DNA from: an uncultured Lachnospiraceae bacterium
Lineage (GTDB): Bacteria > Bacillota > Clostridia > Lachnospirales > Lachnospiraceae
NCBI GenBank assembly: GCA_900544685.1
Contig: UQWA01000034.1
Span: 1-27,438, forward strand
Direction of reading: 5' to 3'
DNA: 27,438 nt
Shown here: positions 22,816 through 27,438 of the stretch, piece by piece
How the letters are laid out: every line of letters begins with the position of its first letter
Numbering within the stretch: position 1 is the stretch's first letter
Notes under the pieces: model-generated
Databases searched by the model: none
The model's input: the letters and a program-made list of their open reading frames with translations, nothing else
Told to the model about the DNA's origin: nothing
Position numbers and translations under genes: made by a program

Positions 22816-23850
22816 ATGAGTTTCGAATTTATAAAAAAACTGCCTATCCCAGCAGAAATCAAGAAAGCTTATCCTGTTTCCGATTATGTTGCCCAGATAA
22901 AACAGCAGCGTGACGCCGAAATCAAGGATGTATTTACCGGGAACTCTGACAAATTTATCGTAATTATCGGACCTTGTTCCGCAGATAACGAGGAATCCGT
23001 TATGGACTATATTCATCGTCTGGCAAAGGTACAGGATAAGGTCGGTGACCGTCTGATCATTGTCCCGCGTATCTATACGAATAAACCGCGTACAACCGGA
23101 GAAGGCTACAAAGGTATGGTTCACCAGCCTGACCCGGAAAAGAAACCAGATATGCTTGCAGGACTGATTGCCATCCGTAAGCTCCATATTCGTGCTGTCG
23201 AAGAGACCGGACTGACTGCTGCAGATGAGATGCTCTATCCTGAAAACTTCTGGTATCTTGCAGATATCCTGTCCTATGTTGCTATCGGTGCACGTTCTGT
23301 AGAGGATCAGCATCACCGTATGACAACCAGTGGTATGGATGTTCCTGCCGGAATGAAGAATCCAACCAGCGGTGATTTATCTGTTATGCTGAACTCTGTA
23401 GTTGCAGCTCAGGCCGCACAGCAGTTCATCTACCGTGGATGGGAAGTACATACACAGGGTAACCCACTTGCACATGTTATCTTACGTGGTGCTACCAACA
23501 AACATGGTAATTCCATTCCAAATTATCACTACGAAGATCTGAATCTTCTGCTGAATATGTATGATCAGCGTGATCTTCAGAATCCTGCTGCGATTATTGA
23601 TGCGAATCATTCCAATTCCAACAAGCAGTATATGGAGCAGATCCGTATTGTGAAGGAAATTCTCAACAGCCGTTCTATCAACCCTCGCCTGAAATCTCTG
23701 GTAAAAGGTGTTATGATCGAAAGTTATATTGAGCCTGGCAATCAGAAAATCGGATGTGCGAACCATGTATATGGTAAGTCTATTACCGACCCGTGTCTGG
23801 GATGGGAAGATTCTGAACAGTTGATCTATGATATCTATAAGTCCTGCTAA
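22816..23850 (+). CDS. 3-deoxy-7-phosphoheptulonate (DAHP) synthase, class I
   Basis: A 344-aa enzyme joining phosphoenolpyruvate and erythrose 4-phosphate, the first step of the shikimate pathway. The family blocks are clear: IIGPCSADNEESV, NKPRTTGEGYKG, GARSVEDQHHRMTTSGMD split around residue 165, GNSIPNYHYEDL, ANHSNSNKQ (metal-binding His) and GVMIESYIEPGNQ. It resembles E. coli AroF/G/H, a form normally feedback-inhibited by an aromatic amino acid; which one is not readable here. I chose the ATG at 22816 with GGAGG five bases upstream; a TTG at 22804 is in frame but lies before that site. It is the only plus-strand protein gene of note, with its own promoter and terminator. No T-box or leader peptide was seen. 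Confidence 0.95.
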   Translation: MSFEFIKKLPIPAEIKKAYPVSDYVAQIKQQRDAEIKDVFTGNSDKFIVIIGPCSADNEESVMDYIHRLAKVQDKVGDRLIIVPRIYTNKPRTTGEGYKGMVHQPDPEKKPDMLAGLIAIRKLHIRAVEETGLTAADEMLYPENFWYLADILSYVAIGARSVEDQHHRMTTSGMDVPAGMKNPTSGDLSVMLNSVVAAQAAQQFIYRGWEVHTQGNPLAHVILRGATNKHGNSIPNYHYEDLNLLLNMYDQRDLQNPAAIIDANHSNSNKQYMEQIRIVKEILNSRSINPRLKSLVKGVMIESYIEPGNQKIGCANHVYGKSITDPCLGWEDSEQLIYDIYKSC

Positions 23851-23878
23851 TTCCGGTTGGAAACTTCTCTGTAATTAT

Positions 23879-23919
23879 AAAATGCAGCGAACCATAAAAC
23901 GTGGTCGCTGCATTTTTTT
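23879..23919 (+). terminator. Intrinsic terminator of the DAHP synthase gene
   Basis: A long stem (23880-23893 with 23902-23915, one bulged A) and a run of seven T, about 30 nt past the stop. A-rich sequence on the other side could let it also stop transcripts from xerD. Confidence 0.92.
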
Positions 23920-23997
23920 CATTTCTTAAGTGCATATAATTTTTCTATTGATGACATCTGTACTCACACCTCGGATGGCTTCTTTCCGTCTCAGCCT

Positions 23998-24909
23998 TCA
24001 ACGTCTAGGATGTGCCTTGGCGTAAATCTCGCGCACTCTTCTGACGTTCATATCCATATATAACTGTGTGGTAGATATATCTGCATGTCCCATCATCTCC
24101 TGCACAGCTCTTAAGTCTGCTCCGTTCTGTACCAGATGAGCTCCAAATGAGTGCCTGAGAGTATGTGGTGTGATATCCTTCTGAATTCCTGCCTTCTGCA
24201 CATAGGCTTTAATAATCTTCCAGAATCCCTGACGACTCATGGAATCGCCGGAACAATTTGTAAACAGATACTCACTTTCCTGTCCGTGTGTAAACTTTGT
24301 CCGGCTTTTATTCAGATATTCTTTCAGAGCATGTTCTGCTTCTTTCCCAAATGGGATGACTCTTTCCTTATTACGCTCTCTGCAGATCAGATAATTCATA
24401 GATAAATGAACATCCTCTGGCTTCAACGCCAGCAGCTCTGATACTCTCATTCCTGTCGCATAAAGAAGCTCCAGCATGGCTTTATCCCGAATTCCCTTAT
24501 CTGTAGAGGTATCTGGTTGCTCTAACAGTAGGAATGCCTCATCCATGGTCAGTATCTCCGGTATCTTCTTATCTACATGAGGGGGACGCACCTTCTCACT
24601 TGGATCTTCTTCTGTCTTTCGCATCTTAAACAGATAATGAAAAAAAGCACGCATAGAAGCCACACTCCGAGATACTGATGAGGTGGAAAATCCCTGCTTC
24701 TCCATCTGTAGTACATAGGAATTCAGATTCGTGGAAGTAATCTCATCCACACTGTGTATTCCCCTCTCATCTAAATACAAAAACAGCTTCTTAAGATCTC
24801 TCTGATAAGATAATACTGTACTGTTCGAGGCATTCTTCTCCTCTTCCATATAATTCACAAACTGCTTCATATCCTGCTGAAATTCAGGTTCCATTATCTG
24901 TGTTGTCAT
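23998..24909 (-). CDS. xerD: Site-specific tyrosine recombinase XerD
   Basis: A 303-aa tyrosine recombinase. The N-terminal SAM-like core-binding domain spans about 8-98. The catalytic domain holds the full active site: R155 (ATGMRVSELL), K181, H249-x-x-R252 (HTLRHSFGAHL), H275 (MMGHADISTTQ) and the nucleophile Y284. Length and motifs are those of XerD, which resolves chromosome dimers at dif. The adjacent SpoIIM-like gene matches the spoIIM-xerD neighbourhood in Bacillus, favouring the housekeeping recombinase over a mobile-element integrase. I chose the ATG at 24909 (AGGAAG just before it, GGAG farther up); a TTG at 24951 is in frame but has no ribosome binding site. The promoter is at 25014-25042. 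Confidence 0.92.
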   Translation of the reverse strand: MTTQIMEPEFQQDMKQFVNYMEEEKNASNSTVLSYQRDLKKLFLYLDERGIHSVDEITSTNLNSYVLQMEKQGFSTSSVSRSVASMRAFFHYLFKMRKTEEDPSEKVRPPHVDKKIPEILTMDEAFLLLEQPDTSTDKGIRDKAMLELLYATGMRVSELLALKPEDVHLSMNYLICRERNKERVIPFGKEAEHALKEYLNKSRTKFTHGQESEYLFTNCSGDSMSRQGFWKIIKAYVQKAGIQKDITPHTLRHSFGAHLVQNGADLRAVQEMMGHADISTTQLYMDMNVRRVREIYAKAHPRR

Positions 24910-25013
24910 CTTCCTGTACTTCTCCACTTTCCGCACAGTGCCAACTGGCAAGAGCGCAAAAAAATAAGGATCTTATTCGTTCCTTGAGTCCTTTTCTAAT
25001 TATTTATGTAAAC

Positions 25014-25042
25014 ATTATATGTAGAGAATTTTGTAAAATCAA
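25014..25042 (-). promoter_or_regulatory. Sigma-A promoter of xerD
   Basis: On the minus strand, TTGATT (25037-25042), a 17-base spacer and a perfect TATAAT (25014-25019). It leaves a leader of about 100 nt. Confidence 0.72.
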
Positions 25043-25049
25043 TGTATTT

Positions 25050-25090
25050 TTATCCACAAAAATCGTTTCTTTTCCACTTTTTTATACACA
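25050..25090 (+). promoter_or_regulatory. DnaA-box-like cluster upstream of the xerD promoter
   Basis: TTATCCACA (25050-25058) is a perfect DnaA box. TTATACACA (25082-25090) fits TTATNCACA. Between them TTTTCCACT (25070-25078) has two mismatches. All three face the same way in AT-rich DNA, starting about 8 bases upstream of the xerD -35 box. Binding is inferred only. Confidence 0.45.
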
Positions 25091-25135
25091 TTTCTATATC
25101 TTGATATTATTTTATGTCAACTACCAGATCTTGAT

Positions 25136-25684
25136 TTACGCAAACCATTTCAAGATTATCCCGATGAACCATGGAGTGGTATAACACTCTGATATCATTC
25201 CCACTGCCATAACTGGAAAATACAAAATCCAATCTTTCAGATGTCCATATTTTTCTCTTTTTCCAGTCTGAACCACATACTTTTTTACCAGGGAAATATA
25301 CACAATACCATAACACAACATATATGGCATCTGCACAAAAATAGCTGACCAAATTCCGGTAATACTATACTGTACATAAGAAGATGTAAGAAATATACCT
25401 TCCGCAAAACAGAACCACGCTCCATAGATCACCAGCCATATCTGTCCGCCAAGTGCCTGACCAAGAACTGCCAGCAGTATGTACAGCATTCCTCTTCTTT
25501 TTATCAGGAAATACAGATAGCTATTCATTTTCCATTCTTTATTTTGTACACTCTCCATCAACCTCTGTATCCAGAAGCTGTTTTTTTCAAGATAACTATT
25601 CGCCGACAGATTCACAAACAAAATTCCTGCCAGAAAACCTGCCAGCATAGTTCCCCAGACAATCATTTTCCGATAATTACGCAT
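25136..25684 (-). CDS. SpoIIM-like multi-pass membrane protein
   Basis: A 182-aa protein with about five hydrophobic segments (roughly 6-26, 62-82, 84-103, 106-128 and 150-178) and a basic loop KKYVVQTGKREKYG. Topology, size and position next to xerD fit the stage II sporulation protein M family, which in Bacillus joins SpoIID and SpoIIP in degrading septal peptidoglycan during engulfment. Sequence identity to SpoIIM looks low, so the assignment leans on context. The GGTGG ribosome binding site is buried in the 3' arm of a terminator-like hairpin directly before the ATG. Confidence 0.7.
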   Translation of the reverse strand: MRNYRKMIVWGTMLAGFLAGILFVNLSANSYLEKNSFWIQRLMESVQNKEWKMNSYLYFLIKRRGMLYILLAVLGQALGGQIWLVIYGAWFCFAEGIFLTSSYVQYSITGIWSAIFVQMPYMLCYGIVYISLVKKYVVQTGKREKYGHLKDWILYFPVMAVGMISECYTTPWFIGIILKWFA

Positions 25685-25688
25685 AAAA

Positions 25689-25721
25689 ATCCACCATACT
25701 TTTTTTCATCATATGGTGGAT
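25689..25721 (-). terminator. Terminator-like hairpin overlapping the SpoIIM-like gene's ribosome binding site
   Basis: A perfect 10-bp inverted repeat (25689-25698 with 25712-25721) with a 13-nt loop, followed on the minus strand by five U. It probably ends the upstream lysozyme-like gene. Its 3' arm also contains the GGTGG before the downstream start codon, so it could block translation when read through. Confidence 0.75.
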
Positions 25722-25784
25722 CTTTCATTTTCATGCCTGTCTGTTCTATTCTTTTACAAACCGTACATTATCATTCAATTATCA

Positions 25785-27143
25785 CTATTCTTTGGTAAAA
25801 ATATTTCCCAGAAGTGCCAGCTGTTCAGATGTCATTCCTGTTGCTTCCTCTGATATAGCTTCAGTCTCCAGGACTGCTTTTTCACGATATTCTTCTAATG
25901 CCTTCTGTACTGCTTTTTCCGTTTCTTTCTTCAGACTTTCTTTATCATAGGCTGTTGTATCTGCTGATGCATAGGTACTGCCTGTTTCTGTCAGTGTCTG
26001 ATTTACTGTCTCTTCTTTAGAGATATTCAGTCTTCCCAGCTTACTGATATTCTCCGGAGCTGCAACAATAACCTGTTCCATCTGGTCATCACTTAATGTG
26101 ACAACCTCTGTCTCCTCTTCTTCTTTCTGAGTGCCTAAGGTCTTCGGATAGTATAAATTCATTGCAAGGTCTGCTCTCATCTGGGAATTGTATTCCAGAT
26201 TCGCAGGAATCTCAAAATACTTACACCAGTAATAAGCGGCATCATATGCTCCCTGTGCTGTATCCGGTACACTCAGTAAATACTGATATACAGATGCATA
26301 ACCTCCCTGAAGTTCTGTTGTAAGATAACCAAGCTGTCCCTGAATACTGTGATATTCATATCCATTGGCATTGCACCAGTTAATCAACGCACTAAAACGT
26401 CCCAAATGCCACTGACACAGACCGTAACTGGTTCCTCCATCTCCAACTGCGGAAGATGCAAAATTAGATTCGCACTGGATATTGGCAAGAACGCCACATG
26501 CTGCTGCATGATTCAGTCCAAGTACATTTCTCAGATAGTCATAAATCTCATTCGTATTTTCTGTAATATCCCCAACTGGATAAGATCCAAATACATAAAT
26601 CGATTCCCCGGTTACTTCTTCATATTCCTGTGCAGCTTTCTCATCAATTTTATCTTTTTTCTTTTCGGTTTCTTTTTCTTTCTTTTTAGTCTCAGATTCT
26701 GTTTCTGTGCCAGTCTCAGTTTGAGTTTCTGACTCTGTTGGTGCTTCCGTTTCTGTTGGTGCTTCTGTCTCAGTTGCTGCTTCCGTCGGTGCCTCCGTTG
26801 GTGCTTCTGTCGATGCCTCCGTTGGTGCTTCTGTCGGTGGCTCCGTTGGTACTTCTGTCGGTGGCTCCGTTGGTGTTTCCGTCGGTGGCTCCGTTGGTGT
26901 TTCCGTCGGTGCCTCCGTTGGTGTTTCCGTCGGTGGCTCCGTTGGTGTTTCAACTGAAGCTGCCTCTGTAGGCTGATCTACGGTTGAATCCGAAGCCACT
27001 GCAGTTTCTACCTTTTCCTCGTTCTCTCCAGCCTCCTGAGTTACTTCTGATGCCTGATCCTCTGCTAAAGCAAACTGTACAGTTCCAATTGTTGACAGCG
27101 AAAGTACTCCTCCCATCAACAAAATCTTAATTCTGTCTTTCAT
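25785..27143 (-). CDS. Secreted phage-tail-lysozyme-like protein with Pro-Thr-Glu repeat
   Basis: A 452-aa protein. Residues 1-27 are a signal peptide ending ALA. A low-complexity PTE(P/T/A) repeat spans about 58-135, then a Lys/Glu-rich linker (150-172). The catalytic domain (about 193-335) matches the phage tail lysozyme type (PF18013): LANIQCESNF with likely catalytic E225, then GDGGTSYGLCQWH. A Glu-rich C-terminal tail follows. It should cleave glycan strands at the wall or outside the cell. I chose the ATG at 27143 (AGGAG ten bases upstream, signal peptide right at the start); the frame is open 28 codons further but overlaps the promoter. Such proteins are common as chromosomal genes in Lachnospiraceae; no other phage gene is nearby. 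Confidence 0.85.
   Translation of the reverse strand: MKDRIKILLMGGVLSLSTIGTVQFALAEDQASEVTQEAGENEEKVETAVASDSTVDQPTEAASVETPTEPPTETPTEAPTETPTEPPTETPTEPPTEVPTEPPTEAPTEASTEAPTEAPTEAATETEAPTETEAPTESETQTETGTETESETKKKEKETEKKKDKIDEKAAQEYEEVTGESIYVFGSYPVGDITENTNEIYDYLRNVLGLNHAAACGVLANIQCESNFASSAVGDGGTSYGLCQWHLGRFSALINWCNANGYEYHSIQGQLGYLTTELQGGYASVYQYLLSVPDTAQGAYDAAYYWCKYFEIPANLEYNSQMRADLAMNLYYPKTLGTQKEEEETEVVTLSDDQMEQVIVAAPENISKLGRLNISKEETVNQTLTETGSTYASADTTAYDKESLKKETEKAVQKALEEYREKAVLETEAISEEATGMTSEQLALLGNIFTKE
26740..26948 (-). repeat. Tandem coding repeat for Pro-Thr-Glu units
   Basis: About 210 bases of 12-base units encoding PTE plus P, T, A or V, often in pairs of 24 bases. The units are near-identical in DNA and prone to expansion or contraction. 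They probably span the cell wall as an extended linker. Confidence 0.88.
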
Positions 27144-27198
27144 TCTTTTCCAACTCCTAATACTGCTATTCCCAACTTTATTCAAAAAACTATTTTTT

Positions 27199-27227
27199 AT
27201 AATAACGCATTTTTGTTCATATGTCAA
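27199..27227 (-). promoter_or_regulatory. Sigma-A promoter of the lysozyme-like gene
   Basis: On the minus strand, a perfect TTGACA (27222-27227), a 17-base spacer and TATTAT (27199-27204). The predicted start near 27192 gives a leader of about 50 nt. Confidence 0.85.
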
Positions 27228-27245
27228 ACTCTGCCTTTATAACAC

Positions 27246-27277
27246 AAAAAAAGAACCTGAATAATCAAGTTCTTTTT
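27246..27277 (-). terminator. Intrinsic terminator of the tRNA unit
   Basis: A 13-bp stem (27248-27260 with 27265-27277, one G-U pair) with a four-base loop and U-run, directly after tRNA-Leu. Confidence 0.9.
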
Positions 27278-27279
27278 AC

Positions 27280-27365
27280 TGCCGGCGACCGGAATCGAAC
27301 CGGTACGGGAGATTAGTCCCGCAGGATTTTAAGTCCTGTGCGTCTGCCAGTTCCGCCACGCCGGC
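27280..27365 (-). tRNA. tRNA-Leu (anticodon UAA)
   Basis: An 86-nt class II tRNA. The 7-bp acceptor stem GCCGGCG pairs with 27281-27287. The anticodon stem CAGGA/TCCTG holds the loop CTTAAAA, so the anticodon is TAA. A long variable arm (CGGGACT...TCCCG) and a TTCGATTC T-loop are present. The discriminator base is A. The 3' CCA is not encoded. Confidence 0.95.
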
Positions 27366-27387
27366 ATATACAATATAAAATTGTAAA

Positions 27388-27438
27388 TGGGACCTACAGG
27401 GCTCGAACCTGTGACCCTCTGCTTGTAAGGCAGATGCT
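27388..27438 (-). tRNA. tRNA-Val (anticodon UAC), 5' part outside the window
   Basis: The 3' two-thirds of a tRNA is visible: anticodon stem TCTGC/GCAGA with loop CTTACAA (anticodon TAC), variable loop, T-arm with GTTCGAGC, acceptor strand GGTCCC and discriminator A. The CCA is not encoded. It is co-oriented with tRNA-Leu 22 nt away. Confidence 0.9.

Noticed and set aside
23998..24909. A mobile-element integrase instead of XerD
   Set aside because: Length, motif spacing and the SpoIIM-like neighbour all fit the housekeeping recombinase; no att sites or cargo are seen.
26738..26971. A plus-strand Leu/Pro/Val repeat frame
   Set aside because: It is the complement of the PTE-coding tandem repeat; its periodicity is explained by the minus-strand gene.
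25785..27143. A prophage fragment at the lysozyme-like gene
   Set aside because: Only the catalytic domain is phage-related. No structural, integrase or att-like repeat is seen, and the gene has its own promoter and signal peptide.

Overview
The window reads as chromosome of an anaerobic, spore-forming Firmicute, most likely Lachnospiraceae (Blautia/Ruminococcus/Dorea-like). Pointers are the moderate-to-low GC, strong GGAGG ribosome binding sites, the ispH-rpsA pairing, a Na+-pumping biotin decarboxylase operon, a SpoIIM-like protein beside xerD, and DacF-type carboxypeptidases. Species is not determined. Almost everything is on the minus strand; the clear plus-strand units are a DAHP synthase gene and a tracrRNA-like gene.

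Layout, by position. (1) 1-3961: a flavoprotein, cmk, ispH and rpsA, transcribed leftwards into a terminator at 73-100. (2) 4041-9376: a five-gene operon from a promoter at 9435-9463: acyl-CoA-type carboxyltransferase, OadG-like subunit, biotin carrier, OadB Na+ pump subunit and OadA-type carboxyltransferase. (3) 9544-13750: metallophosphoesterase, scpA, scpB, a zinc-phospholipase-C-like protein and a D-Ala-D-Ala carboxypeptidase, from a promoter at 13780-13808. (4) 13853-15954: an accessory patch between core genes. It holds a 39-codon remnant of the 5' end of cas9, a divergent tracrRNA-like gene with its own promoter, nexus and terminator, and an AAA-ATPase/PD-(D/E)XK gene. (5) 16074-22661: a second carboxypeptidase, rpsU, tyrS-alaS, and a siroheme-type dehydrogenase with RNase HI. 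(6) 22816-23850: a class I DAHP synthase on the plus strand with promoter and terminator. (7) 23998-27438: xerD, a SpoIIM-like membrane protein, a secreted phage-tail-lysozyme-like protein with a Pro-Thr-Glu repeat, tRNA-Leu(UAA), and a tRNA-Val(UAC) cut by the window edge.

How the genes fit together. Region 2 should form one membrane complex that moves carboxyl groups on biotin and exchanges the decarboxylation energy with a sodium gradient. Because it carries both 12S-like and 5S-like carboxyltransferases, it could link two substrates. Regions 3 and 5 mix chromosome segregation, translation and wall maturation. The most unusual signals are the orphan tracrRNA next to the cas9 stub, a CUU-UGA overlap between ispH and rpsA that could permit a +1 frameshift into an IspH-S1 fusion, and a terminator-like hairpin that contains the ribosome binding site of the SpoIIM-like gene.
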